From NCBI RefSeq assembly GCF_958450345.1, contig NC_088780.1:33813667-33877666 (forward strand): a stretch of DNA of 64,000 nucleotides, read 5' to 3'. Below are positions 10,660 through 22,850 of the stretch, in pieces (the stretch's first letter is position 1; every line of letters begins with the position of its first letter). The DNA comes from Calliphora vicina. Lineage: Eukaryota > Arthropoda > Insecta > Diptera > Calliphoridae. The translations under genes and the position numbers were made by a program. The notes below the pieces were generated by a model. That model was given only the letters and a program-made list of their open reading frames with translations. It had not been told where the DNA came from and searched no databases.

Positions 10660-11740
10660 CTGGAAATAATTCGGTATCTCGGGAACTATTGGAGATATTA
10701 ATACAAAATTTCTCATGGTTGGAGCTGAGGTATTTTCGAGTTGATTTGCAGTTGATCAGTTTCCTAGCGCTAATGGAGGCCAGTGAGTTGCCCCTCAAAG
10801 TTGGTCACCTCGGATCTCAATTTTTTTAATAAATCGGCAAAAATTCATTTATGATCCGAATGAGCTGAAATTAAAAATATAAATAGCGCTTAAGAAGATC
10901 TACAAATAAGCTTACATGTGCAGGTTATCTCCATTAGTTGAAGAGTTATTTACGTTTATTTATTTTTAATTTTTCTCGATTTTTTTATGGTTTTTTAGAT
11001 ATGGCGGAGGGTCGATTTTTTTCTAAAATATCACCTATGTATATTGGCAATAAAAATCTAAATAAAAAAAAAAAAAACTTGCTAACAATTAACTTGTCCC
11101 CATAAAAAGTTAAACGCATCCAACGTTGGAACATGTAAAAAGTGCCGTATTTTTGAAGTTTTTTCCCAAAAAAAACCATATATTTTTTTCTTTTGTAGAA
11201 AAAAATTTTCTTCGGGACTATATACAATTTTTATATGATCCAGAAATTTTTATATAATACAAAAGCGTGTAAAGTAAATTTTGGCTCACTTAAGCGGACA
11301 CAACACCGCCAAGACCTATCCAAACTTGGCCAATTTAAATAAAAAATTAGATTTGAGTAAAAAATTCTAAAAAGGCAAAGCACCGATCCTCGAAAAAGCT
11401 TCATACTTGTATAACCGTATATGCTTCTTAAATATCTACAAAGTTTTTTTTCTATCACACGGTAAATAACATCACAGTAGGCAATTTTCTAAAAAAACTC
11501 AGTTTTTGTAACACATTTTACCCGGTTTAGGAATTTCGGTATTTAAAAATAAAAAAATTTAAAAATTATAATGTGGTTTATTTAAGGATAATTGAGTCTA
11601 TATTAGTTCCAAATCTTGTTATGATATCTTTAACCGTTAAAATTTTACATTAATTCAAACTGTATATTTTTCTCCATGTAAAATCACCATATTATATTTT
11701 TTTAAGTTTTTAGGTAAATAACGTCCCAAAAAATGATTTG
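10660..11740 (+). repeat. dispersed repeat C, + orientation
   Basis: Matches the repeat seen at 24185-25110, 31836-32487, 34487-34855, 37294-40780 and 57654-58580. Landmarks are CGATTTTTTTATGGTTTTTTAGATATGG, TTAACTTTTTATGGGGAC (inverted), CATCCAACGTTGGAACAT and the CTCAGTTTTTGTAACA block. Frames at 10985-11227 and 11231-11458 are translations of this repeat and recur wherever it occurs. Termini are not visible in this copy. Confidence 0.7.
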
Positions 11741-12240
11741 ATTTTACTAAAATATCAATCAATCTTCAAGTCGTATGGTTTTCAACAATGTCAAATACTT
11801 ATATAAAAAGGCCTTTATTTACTCCTCAAAAGTTCCAAAAACCTTGCCCCCTTTAGAAAATTTTTATGCTTTTTCATATATTTATAGTGGTTTAGGCTCC
11901 TATAATTCACAAACAAATAAAGAAACAGACATACATACTTATTTGTTGGTAAAATTTCTATAAATCATACACACGAGTTTTTATTTGCATCATACAATAA
12001 GTTACTTATTGTATTCCATCTTTATCTACTAGTATTTGCTTGTGTGAAACATAGGAAAACCAATATGTTACTCTCATTCTCTTTTTATCCACTCATACAA
12101 TAACTGCTACAAATAATAACAATACCAACTTATAACAGAAACAACAAAATACTCATCAATACTCACTCACTTTAGTAAACACCGAGAAACTTGTACAAAC
12201 AGTTGTAACTGTGCACGTCTTTAATATATACCCTTTACCA

Positions 12241-12690
12241 AATTATACATCACAATAAAAATTTTAAATATTTTTAGGTAAAAAAAATTTATTTTTCCAA
12301 AATTGTTTTTATTTTTTTTTTTTTAAATTTTTCTTTTTTTAAATTTGTTTTTTTGTTTTTTCAATTTCTTTTCTTTATATTTAGCGAAAACAAACTTAGT
12401 GAAAAAAAATTCGGATTAAAAAATATTTGTTCCTATTTTGACACATTGTAGGTCCAACTTTGAAATATCTATCATTAGATATCCCATATTGTCTATATTA
12501 ATGACTTAGTAATGCATATATATGTATGTAGGTCAAAAATAGGTAAACAATTGAGGTTGTCCTGGTTGTTAGCCATTTGTGGACCGATTTTCTCGATTTT
12601 AAATAACAACCGACCCGGAAGAATTCCGGAGATATTGATGTATGAATCGTGTATGTAAGTTATTTGGGGGCTTAGGAAAGTTGATTTCAA
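12241..12690 (-). mobile_element. HINE (DINE-1-like) fragment
   Basis: Shares with 27752-28255 and 57241-57520 the order: TTTTAGGTAAA, AATATCTATCATTAGATATCCC, ATTAATGACTTA.TAAT, AGCCATTTGTGG.CCGATTTTCTCGATT, and ATGTAAGTT near the right edge. It lacks the GTCC block and the terminal hairpin, so both ends are missing. Orientation inferred from the fuller copy at 27752. Confidence 0.65.
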
Positions 12691-12844
12691 CAGCATTTTG
12701 GAAATTCTAAAAATAGATTACCTATTAGAAAAAATGTACGGCAGCTATCCATTATTTTTTATAGGTAGAAAAATAATAAAACTCTATATTAAGTCTTACC
12801 CAATATTAATTATTAAAATTCTCTTAACTAATTTTGCCACAACG

Positions 12845-13760
12845 CACAGTGGTGCCTGTAGAACATGTGAGGTTGCAAAAATCAAAAATTGCATGTACTT
12901 CTAAAATAAATGAAATAAACCTATTGTACTGAAAATTTGAAATATGCTACTCTTATTACAATTAGATTTTTGGTTCAGTAGATAAAGCACTTCAAAGTTG
13001 ACTGCTTTTCAGTTTACAAGAAAACAGACCAAATTACCGGGTCCGCTTTCAGATACAGTACCTCGAAAATAAGGTAACGGATCATCATTCTTTTTGATTG
13101 TATTGATAAATCTATTTAATAAGAAAATAATTAAATCTTTGATGAAAATAAAAAAAAACTATAAATTTCTATATTTGTCATATTTTCAAAATAAGTTCTT
13201 TGATTATTCCTTAACCTAATGCAACAATTTCCAGGGCAATTTCTAGCTAGAGGTGAAATTTTCAAAAAAAGATCTGGGTCCAAAAAATTCATGTTTGTGC
13301 AATTTATAACTATATTTATAAATTGCGATTATTACAATAACCGTGAAAGCAGATTAGATATACCTTCTATTACGGATTGTGAGCAATATTTTACAAAAAA
13401 TTTAAAGAAACTAAATTTATTTTAATCTTTTCAGGAATATTTTACAAAAAATTGGAAAATAAAAATTTTAAATCTTTTCTGGAATAATTTTAAATCATAA
13501 AAGCTTTTTAAAAGAAGCATAAAATCTCAAAAATTTAAAAAAATATTTTATTTTACTTTCCATAAAATTGATTTTTTCACAAATTTCAACATTGCTAACC
13601 CATAAGTAGGCACCTAAAAGGCGTAGAACCCCTTTCAAACACTCATAGGTTTCATAGGTTGATCAATTATCTATCATATGCCTTTTAAATATTTGAATTA
13701 TCTCATTTGGTTTAAAAGTTATGATTTTTACAACGAAAAAACTCAAACGGCGCCACTGTG
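12845..13760. mobile_element. Transib-like non-autonomous transposon with RSS-like ends
   Basis: A 916-bp element bounded by the identical 5-mer CAACG (12840-12844 and 13761-13765). Ends are CACAGTGGTGCC and, inverted, CACAGTGGCGCC. CACAGTG matches the heptamer of Transib termini and of V(D)J recombination signals, and Transib makes 5-bp duplications (family knowledge). Inside the left heptamer, after 23 bp, stands GCAAAAATC; inside the right, after 22 bp, stands GTAAAAATC, matching the A-rich nonamer-like block of Transib ends. The interior is AT-rich with no core transposase visible, so it would need enzyme in trans. The 12-bp ends are short, so family placement stays an inference. Confidence 0.75.
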
Positions 13761-13765
13761 CAACG

Positions 13766-15510
13766 TCTACTGAGACTAATATCAATAAATATCCGATCTT
13801 CCTTAGTAACATTAAGAGTCAAATCAATTAGCTTGTACAATTTGAACTTAGTTTAGTTCATTATCTCCCTTAATAGCAAAAAGGTGTCATTGAACACATT
13901 TCCTGTTAAATGTCAACTCAGTTGTTTCTTTATATTTCACTTTGTTTTTTTTTTTACAATTTCTTACGCTTTTCAGTTGTAACCTGAGACATAATTTAAG
14001 ATCTAAAGGTTGTTGTTTTTTTGTCTGTTTGGTTTTAATTGTTGTAATCTTCTTCTTTGTAGTCTTAACTGACAACAACGATAACAACTGAAATGTTAAT
14101 TCAAGGAAGTGAATCTAACCACCGGAACATTTTGTATTGTTTTGACTTTTATTTCGATTTCTTAAGGCTTTTTATTAGCTGTTGGTTGGTTGGTCGGTTG
14201 CTTGATTGTTTCTTCCAAAATGCGTTTTTAAGTGTTTCTGTTTTTTTGTTTTATGTCACATCTTATAGATTTTTTTGTAAATGACCCTTTTTGTGTATTT
14301 TTAGTTGTCATTATGTCTTGGACTTTATTTGTATTTATGTTCTATTTGTTTGTTTTGCGGTTCATTAAGGTAAAATGATACAGTTTTAAAGACTTTTTCC
14401 CAAGCATATACATTTGCTTTAAGTTTTAGGAGAGAAATACAATGTTTTATGAAGACTGAAGGTTGGGTTATTTAGATTGTTAAAAGTTTTTAAGGAGAGA
14501 AGTGCAAAAGTGCTAAATTGGGAAGGTTTTACTAGTAATAATTGTTCTACCAAATCAAGGGACCATTCTCTATTTCATTATTTGGAAACACTTCAAATAC
14601 TGTCTCTACAAATCTAAATAACAAACATTAAATAGTTTATTTACTGCAACCAAATTCTAGCTGCAGATTTCTCAAGACAATTAAATCAAAGAGGGGCGTT
14701 AGAAAACAAACAATTAAAAAAGTTCCCAAACAACTACATTTACCAACATACATATGTTCCTGCTTATCTGTCTATGTCTCAATTAAAGATACCATGTCTA
14801 GCTTGAAATAAACTATGAATGAATCTAGTTACACTCGTTCATACTCCTACTATTTGTTTAAACTAATCTTTATCAAACTAAAGCAGTCATATTATTACAA
14901 ACAATAATTTAAAACAGAACACAAACAAAAAAAAAACAATCATAATTCTTAGACAAAGATCACACAACAAACAAGTAACAACAAAAAAAAAATTAGTTGA
15001 TTTATGGTGGATTATGACAATGATGATGGGTGACAAGAACGATGGACCATCATCAAGCAAACATTAATGACAGCGCAGCACCACAACAGACAGTCTGACG
15101 CAGTTGATGTCTTTGCCGGATATGCTAATCAGACCCCAGAGTATTTTCATATGTACAAATGTAGAAATGGACAATAAAATTTTATTTCTGTTTAGGTTTT
15201 TTTTTGTAACCATTCAAGAGAAACACTTTGATTTAACACTTCTTGTCAGAAATTGATTGAAATATTAATAAAAATCACAAAAAATTAAGCTATTTAGTTT
15301 GTCACAACTAAGAGTAGAGTGTTTGTAACCAACCCTCTTTTGCGCTGGCGCTGTTTATAATGCGTTTTATTTGAAAATGGAAATTTTAAATAATAAGGTA
15401 TTGAAAGTAGTTTGAAATAGCCCACATAATAGATGGAATGAACAGGAACGTGTTGAAAATAGTGTGTAATAAAGAAAGGGGTAAGAGAAGACTTTCTTTA
15501 ACAGTCGACT
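13766..15510. other. noncoding stretch, possible conserved element near 15000-15130
   Basis: No gene seen. T-rich frames (13887-14087, 14093-14284) look spurious. About 15000-15130 is less AT-rich and of higher complexity (CATCATCAAGCAAACATTAA, GACAGCGCAGCACCACAAC), which could be a regulatory block, but nothing in the sequence proves it. Confidence 0.4.
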
Positions 15511-15611
15511 TTTATAATTAAGGTTCAATATCGAAATACATTCTTATTTTTGGACTCAAATATAACACACCTAGAGCTATTGGTCATTTTAATACTACCT
15601 TAGAGCCAATT

Positions 15612-15812
15612 AGTTATAAAGCAAATGATACGTTCGTATTTGATCATCGACAATGTATGTTGATCCTGTGAAGATCATTAATTTCCTCTCCAACTCTTTG
15701 CTCTTTTCCTAGTTATAAAGCAAATGATAAGCTCCAATTTGATCATCGATATTTTCTGTTGATCCTTTGAAGATCACTAATTTTCTTGAAAACTCTTTGC
15801 TCTTTATCTAGT
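15612..15812. repeat. ~100-bp tandem duplication (GATCATCGA units)
   Basis: Two adjacent copies share TAGTTATAAAGCAAATGATA, then TTTGATCATCGA, TGTTGATCCT.TGAAGATCA.TAATTT and AACTCTTTGCTCTTT..CTAGTT. A third, more decayed piece (GATGATCGACAGG..AAGAAGATCATTAATTTT) lies at about 15928-15980. This may belong to the LINE remnant farther right, but no protein motif is visible. Confidence 0.6.
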
Positions 15813-16179
15813 TTATTACACAAATTTCTTAAGATAAGGTACGATAAGGAAAAAGATGTATCACAGAATATATTACAATACTGTTAGGCAACAGCTCATT
15901 ATAATGCTTATAATTCGGTTCAATTCGATGATCGACAGGTTAAATAGGGCCAGCCGATTCCAAGAAGATCATTAATTTTATCGCCAATATGGCAGTGGTA
16001 TAAACACGCAACATGCTGTCGCTGCACCTACCTTCCAATGAGACAATGATCATTTATCGCCGACACCATAGATATGTCTTCTAGTCATAAATAAATGTTA
16101 ATACGTACTATCTTCAGATGTGGCCAGAGCAACAAACATTTATAGTGACCCATCCCATGTTCGCCAATTCTTCTTCCAA

Positions 16180-17230
16180 ATCTAGTCGAGTGCATGAGAT
16201 AGCTCCCCCGTGTGTTCTTCTATTCTGGAAACCAAATGGTCTTAAACTACTCCGCAATCTCTTAAAGGCATTATTTAAGTCAAAGTCCTTATTCTTTGTC
16301 ATGAATGGCGAAAGATTGCAAGAAGAAACTTCATTTCGACTATTCGAATAGTCATTTAAAGTTGTGGTTTTTAACAAGACGAAAAGCTAACTAAAAAACT
16401 TCATTGATTGAGGGCCTTCTTGACTGTAGTAACAATAATCCTGCCTGTAAACATAACCCAAATGTTTTGAGACTCCTTTGGAACTTTGGAACGAATACAT
16501 GTGTTCATCAAGATGGGAAACACACCGTAGTTAGCCAGAACTGAAGATATTTGCGCTCCACTTCCTATGTATTTCAAATGATCTTAAATTTCTTAGCCTT
16601 CTTATTAAGAAAATATTGGCTCGACCAAAAATATTTATTCGAATTCTGGAACTAATAGATTGTTAGGTAGGTACCGTCGTTAACCAGAACTGAAGATATT
16701 TCCGTCCAATTCCTATATATTGGGTTCCAAATGGTTATAAATTACTTAGCCTTCTCTTCAAGGTAATATTGGCTATCAAGTTATGTCTTCGATTTCAGGA
16801 ACGAGGATTCCAAGGCTGAACATCAAGTTTAACTGTTCCAATATCCACTACAGTTGTAATGACGATATGGGACCAAATGTTGTCTCTACAAACTGAAAAG
16901 CTATTTATTACCGAAAATTTTTCCTAAAAAGTCTTCAGTGATCAGGAAGGCTTCTTGATATTGTTAGACTATAATCCCTGGAGTATATCTAGCAGATATA
17001 CCAATTCGCATTCCAGATCGGTAGATATGTTCGTGCATCACAGTAGCAGAAGTACCTTCATTAGCCAGAACTATATGATACCGCAAGTACTTTCTCTCCC
17101 CCGCAAAGTTCAACATTCCACTATATGTTCCTATGTCTTAGGTTCCATTTTAAACTAAGTAGCCATATCTTTAACACAATATTGGCTATCAATTTCTGTC
17201 GTCGTTCTCAACGAACGAGAATTCCAAGTC
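16180..17230. repeat. degenerate repeat array (TTAGCCAGAACTGAAGATATT units)
   Basis: At least three decayed copies of one segment occur near 16530-16640, 16672-16780 and 17060-17200. Each has TTAGCCAGAACT (or TTAACCAGAACT), a stretch near TTCCTAT, a TTCCAAATGG/TTCCATTTTAAA block and CTTAGCC..AATATTGGCT. Further partial matches lie at 16230-16275. On the minus strand it continues from the LINE remnant at 17360-18760, so it may be its multiplied 3' part. Antisense frames at 16114-16377 and 16118-16351 are chance. Confidence 0.5.
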
Positions 17231-17359
17231 TGAAACAGAAGTTTAAATGTTGAAATAGTAATTTGCAGTTGAAGCGACTACAAATCCGAAAATTTCTGGA
17301 AAACAGAATTACAACCTAAAAACTCTTCAATGAACCTGAAGTCTTCCTGATTATGAGAG

Positions 17360-18760
17360 ATTAAGATGCTAACAGCAACCGTGGATCTTGGTGTCAAATG
17401 TATAAAAGTTAACGATTTTTATATACCAGGAATACCAATTCATCGTATAGCTACAATATTCCACTCCAAGACATATACGAACTGCCGAGTACTATTAGGT
17501 GTAAAGGCTTATCTACTTCATCCATGAATGTAGTGTGAAGAGTACTATCAACAAGTACAGAGGCCATATTCTATATCATTCCCAGATAGATTATTTTCAC
17601 TAGAACAAGACATTCATTAAGGAACAAATATTGAATGATCTTTGAATTATATTTTTAATTGACATTTGCTGGCATAAACAGCGACTGTTGTCAATTTGAA
17701 GCTCTTCTTAGTATGACTCCTAGATATTTGGATTAGTTGGTAAGATTGATCTCGCAGGTTTTCAAAATTATGGGTTAAAATTCAGATATTTTTTAGATCC
17801 TCGTATTTCTGTGGAATTTATTTCAAGTATACGTTCATCATCCTATTTGAACATATATATTTATTGACGGCAATTGCAGCATTATCATATGAAGCTCCAT
17901 ATCAAAATATTCGACTCTATGGCAAGATTGATCTTGGAGTGAATCAAAATTCTGATATTTTATTTTTTTTGTTCCTCATAAAGAGTACGTGAACTTCATG
18001 ATCCCCAGCACATTTGCACAGATAAACTAGACATATGGAAATAACTTTGTGGTTGGGGACAATCGCAACATCATCAGAATAGCGACCACTTTACAGTCAT
18101 AATGTTCTAAGTGCTTTAGCATTGTACACACATACCCCGGTTGGTTGGCTTCGTTCTGGGTCGTTTCGATATTGAGTCTTTTGAATTCGAAGTTGCTTCG
18201 ATTTTGTTTCAGTTTCCGTTGCATGGCTTCGAAGTTGCATCGTTAGTTCTTCGATTTGCGTCATTTTTGTTTCAGTTTGCCCCGCATGTCTTTGAAGTTG
18301 AACGGTTTGTACTTCGATTTGCGTCGTTAATATGAAAATGTTTGTATCGAAAAAATGTTCAGCTAAAATTATGAATCTCGGAACCAATGAAATGAAAATC
18401 AATACAAATGTATATAAAATCGTGATTCGATCTGCATCGTTTCGGTTTGCGTCGTGTTTCTCCGGTCCCAATTAGCGACGCTAACCGGGATATAAGTTAC
18501 AAAAGAATTGTAAGAACAGTTGCAGTTTACACCTATTTAATAGTCGTTGGAGTCTCTTCCCTTTTTAATTACCTTCATGTAGCAATAAAGAGCGACTCTA
18601 AGACCCGTTTATTAACGCTTATTTAATTACCCAGTTTTGTACCAAGATATCTGAGTGTTGTTCAAACCGATGGGTCGAAATGCTAATATTTTATAGTTCC
18701 TAGTAAAGAGAAAGTAGTATAATGCTGGGATTAACAGCAAGTAGAAGTTCCTCACCCCTT
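17360..18760 (-). pseudogene. LINE (non-LTR) remnant: reverse transcriptase end and RNase H
   Basis: In broken frames on the minus strand the piece SKYLGVIL (KYLGVIL at 17709-17729) matches the conserved end of LINE reverse transcriptases. It is preceded by KISEF.PIILKTCEINLTN, the usual lead-in. Downstream, NFYTFDTKIHGCC (17372-17410) resembles the FYTDGSKIHGC start of the RNase H domain. Related lead-in segments recur at about 18640-18740 (RNYKILAFRPI.LNNT in shifting frames) and 17930-17990, so the region is rearranged or multiplied. It is interrupted by the MITE at 18135-18489. Heavily decayed; the call rests on short motifs. Confidence 0.5.
18135..18489. mobile_element. CCCCGG-ended MITE (copy 2)
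   Basis: Begins CCCCGGTTGG after a TA at 18133-18134 and ends AACCGGG at 18483-18489, close to another TA. The interior repeats GAAGTTGC.TCG, CTTCGATTTGCGTCG and TTTTGTTTCAGTTT two or three times, as in copy 1 at 2579-2808. The 124-codon minus-strand frame over it (18097-18471) is repeat-driven. Inserted in the LINE remnant. Confidence 0.7.
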
Positions 18761-18769
18761 TTGAACAGA

Positions 18770-20860
18770 TTCATAAGATATTTTGAACAACATTTGAGGT
18801 CGACAGGTTTTTTATCCTAAATTACTATTCCCTATTAATATCAGTAATCAATAACGAATTGATCATCCAAATCCAAATAGGGACTATTTTCTAAAGTTCA
18901 CCCATTTCCTCTAATATAAATATCCGATTAAGTTCTTAATTTTGACAATGTGAACGCTAGACCAGTGGAATGTTTGAATTTCTTAAGCGTGTTGTGAGAG
19001 TTCTTTCGGAATGATGACAATTTTCGCGGCCCTACACTATCGCGTCCCTTTACTATCTCTTGGTAATGCTAGTATTTTAAGTCTCCTTCCACTAATCAGT
19101 CATCACTAATCTACGCCCCTGCCTTCTTGTGGAAAATCAAATTTATGAATGAAATTTTTCACATCTCTTGCACTTCTACTACAGATTGTGACCACTACAA
19201 AGATTCAATATACAACAATATGTATGTAAATTAAGCGTGTAGGAAAAAAGGGAACCAAATAATTTTTAAAACTCTTTTCCTACTTGTCATATTTGTCTAT
19301 GCGGAACTAGAGTAAATGTTTAGTCTACATATTATTAAGTAATATTTAGTTGTTTTACAAAATAATACACCAAGAATAAAAGATGTAATATTTAGTTGAT
19401 GGTCACCAATTTATATTCTTAAATAGTGCATGTACTTATTTATAAATAACAGTGGGAATATTTTTTGCTGCACTTGTCCTAGAAACCACAACAACAAAAA
19501 ATATGTAACAGAAATTAGTATTAATATTGTACTAGCAATAGCATCTTCTTTAGATCTTAAGCTTTGACATGGTTGCAGCATGCAGCAGTTGGTTTATGCA
19601 TGCAGCATGCATAAACATCTAATATTGTGGAATACCCTGATCAGTATATGGGAATTTTTCTTTTTTTTAGTTAAATTAAAGAAAGGAAATTATTAAAATA
19701 TTGTGGTGTAGTTTTTTTGTTCGCAAAGGCTTGAGAACGAAAATGTAACACTCACATACTACGAGTATTTTGTATAATGGCCTGGGTTTTTATTAGGAAA
19801 TTAGTTTAAAAATTGACAATATCAGCAGCTATGGATGGAAGTGAAAAAACAAGGAACCTTACCCTTACTCAGTAGTTTTGTTATAGTTTTCTATGCAAGA
19901 GCGTGAGAAATAACACCCCACAGCTCATGTCATGGCTCAGTTTATACAATTTTCTTTTTATTATGAGTTTCTGTTTGGGTTTTTTTTCTGTTTTGTTTTT
20001 TTGACGGAATTATGTAAATGCAGCTTTTGCATTATTACATTAAAACGAACATTTTCCTGTTGTTCGAGTATTTCTGACCATGTGGGCGAGGGTGTGAGTT
20101 ACTGTTTTAAATAGTTCAGGTTATGTTTTACCTGTTAGGAATTTAAATATTATGGGTTCTGCATCAAGGATTTGTTGCTTTTGGTTAAAAAACCACCCCC
20201 TTTTTATACCAAAGGATTGGCTGATGTATGGGTCAATTGTTGCATGATTTTTTTATTATTTAATTCACTATTTAAACGGAAGTTTAGTTTGTTTTTAGTT
20301 ATTATCAACTTCCTAAATTCTCATACATATTGTTATATAGGTTGTTATTCGTGTAAATAAAGTCCTTATAAAATGTTTAAATTCCCATACTTTTGTTGTG
20401 TGATTGTTTTTAATTGTTTTAAGACCAAAGGATTTTTCTTATCTCAACCATGACTTGGCAAAGTCAAGGAAATTTGTATTTTATTGTCTGTTTCCAAAAA
20501 AAAAAGTGTGAGAAAAGTTTTAGATTTTTATGTAGATTTTGAATATTTTAAACAGAGATTGTTTAAAATTTAAATATTGAAAGTTTCTCAGACTTTTAAG
20601 CTGTTTTCTAAGCAACTAACTTAATGTTGGTATTTAGAAAGCTGTTTAAGAGAAAAATCAAAAGAATTATAAAATGTTTAATATGAAACAAACCGAAACA
20701 AATTATTGCAAAGGTCATGGAAACATATAGAGAGAATAGAACTATTCCAAAAAATAAATTAGGCACCATATAGAGTGATGAATTTTTATTCTGGATCCGC
20801 TCTGAAAGCTTTGAAATACATAGAATCTACTAGAAGAGATTTTGAACGCAGTTTTTGTTT
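18770..20860. other. noncoding stretch with a palindrome
   Basis: No gene or element recognised. A palindrome with 11-bp perfect arms (GTTTATGCATG..CATGCATAAAC) occupies 19592-19616, in a cluster of GCATGCAGCA motifs. The remainder is AT-rich with T runs; frames 19932-20114 and 20172-20360 look spurious. Confidence 0.45.
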
Positions 20861-20864
20861 TTAA

Positions 20865-21913
20865 TAAAAAATATGTCATTTTGAAGGATACATATCTGTC
20901 ATATATTGTCACTTAGTTATTGAACATTATAGTGTAAACAACAAAGTTTTGTGACAGAAAAGCATCATATGCGGGAAGTTTAGCTTTACTTCTTTAACTG
21001 AAGCACGACTGTTCACCAAAGCTTATGGTGAATGTGCTCCATCGGTTTCAATATGTGAGAAATGGTTTGTTACTCCATGAAGATTATTGTCAAACAAGAG
21101 CCTGCAAAATCATTGGGAGCTACTCAAGCAGCAATTCCAAAATTGTTGCGAGCAGAAGGATTCATCCAAATGAAGGGAATTGAAGCTGAGAGATATTGAA
21201 AAACGATTTTGCATGCCCGAAATGCTGCTGGACCGCTATAAAAGATAATCATTTTTGCACCGAATCATTACTTACGATGAAAAATGGATCCATTACGATA
21301 ACACGAAGCGTAAGAGATCGTATGTGAAGCCCGGCCAACTAGATGAATTGACACAAAAGCCAAATATCCATGACACTAAGATAATTTATTGGAAGCAAAA
21401 GGGTCCTAAATATCCATGACACTAAGATAATTTAGTGGGAGCAAAAGGGTCCTATCTATTATGAGTTGTGGAAATCTGACCAGACCATCCCAGGGTACCT
21501 TTACCGAACGCCACAGATTCGTTTGAAGCGAGCATTGGCCAAAAAACGACCAGAATATGCCGCTAGACAAGAAATCGTAATATATTCGTGACAGCGCTAA
21601 GCCACATGTTGCAATACCTGTTAAAAACTATTTAGAAAGAAGGGGTTGGAAAGTTTTGCCCCATCCGCATTATAGTCCTGACTTTGCCTCGTCCCACTAC
21701 TATTTGTCTCGATCGATGCACAAAGCTCTTTCTGGGATAAGCCTCACTTTGCAACAGATTATCCGAAACTGACTTGATTCGTTATTGGCCTCAAAATATG
21801 AGCAGTTCATTTGGCGCGGGATCCATGTGTTGCAAGAAAGATGGGAAAAGGTCATAGCTAAAAATAAAAGCTAAAAAATTTTAAAAATCCGGTATTTTAG
21901 GTCCTACACCCAA
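20865..21913 (+). mobile_element. mariner remnant with 3' terminal repeat
   Basis: Plus-strand mariner lacking its 5' terminal repeat but keeping the 3' one (CCTACACCCAA, ending at 21913 beside TA). Transposase blocks in order: N-terminal helices (about 20990-21180), RDIEKRFCMPEM (about 21190-21225), TYDEKWIHYD (about 21270-21300), KRKRSYVKPGQ (about 21305-21340), RLKRALAKKRPEYAAR (about 21510-21565), then the PHYSPDFASS region with the third Asp (about 21660-21695). A 46-bp segment is duplicated in tandem (21362-21407 and 21408-21453). Stops and deletions throughout. Confidence 0.85.
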
Positions 21914-22676
21914 TAAAAATTTTAATTTTTCAAAAAAAATCAGTAAAATTTGTTTTTCCATTTGCAAAAAATCTCCTGTGAATTTTTTAAAAAAAATAAC
22001 AAAAATGTGTTTTCAATTACGAAAATTATCTATTCAATAATTTTTGTATTTGAAATTCAACCAATAACGAAAATTGTATATTCAATTGTCAAAATAATCA
22101 AATTCAAAACTCAAAATTCAATAGAAAATATCAAGAAATTTTGTTTTTGAGCAAATAAAAACTTGATTTAATTATGAAATAATTGAAACCAGTTCAATAT
22201 GTGACAAATATTTGAATTGAAACGGTTTAAGAAATAGTTTTTTCTGTGTATGAAATACGTAGAATTTTTTCCATTAGTCAAATTCAAAATCAACAACATA
22301 CTGGAAATTCTTTAAATTTTGCTTAATATTGAAGAAATTTTAAACGGAATGAATCTTATATTTATTGTCCATTTCATACTTAAATTGAGGGGTTTAAAAA
22401 AATGATTATGTATATTTTTGGAATCATAGTTCTTTTACATTACGTTGAACTATTCACATATTACAAATAATTTAATGGATTTTCTAAAGTTTTAAATTTG
22501 CCAAAGCAACATTTCTGGTTTTAATTTTTTTACAAATCATTTAAAAACAAACTGGTTTCATGTAAACATGATCGTGCAAGCATTCTTTAGTATAATTTAA
22601 TTAAATGTGTTTAAACAAAATAATAATAAAATCATTAAGGTGGCCTTTAATTGTAGGGATAACTTTTAAAAACAAA
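21914..22676. other. AT-rich noncoding stretch
   Basis: AAAATT-rich DNA with repeated AAAATTGTATATTCAAT-like phrases between 21940 and 22150. No gene or terminal repeat seen. Confidence 0.4.
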
Positions 22677-22850
22677 CAGCCTAACCACAAAAGCCTATTT
22701 TAAGTCCATAAAGTTGACTATTATTTTAAATTTCGTACCATAAAACAAATTTCAAATATAATTTAAAATTTTGTTTTATTATTTTAAAATAAGCTCGTTG
22801 TTTTGCATTTTATCTACATTAAATTTAAAATTTCTTTTATAGTTAGGCTG
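22677..22850. mobile_element. CAGCCTAAC-ended MITE, copy 1
   Basis: Ends CAGCCTAACCAC and, inverted, CAGCCTAACTAT enclose 174 bp of AT-rich DNA. A second copy at 29323-29647 shares the ends and the block CCATAAAGTT.ACTATTATTT then AATTTCGTACCATAAAACAA. Two independent copies with the same boundaries support a mobile origin. No clear target duplication. Confidence 0.7.

Noticed and set aside
16114..16377. Overlapping frames on both strands (16114-16377, 16118-16351)
   Set aside because: Antisense pair without domains inside a decayed repeat zone.
18097..18471. 124-codon frame with coiled-coil-like repeats
   Set aside because: Lies almost wholly in a MITE; the repeats come from the MITE's internal DNA repeats.
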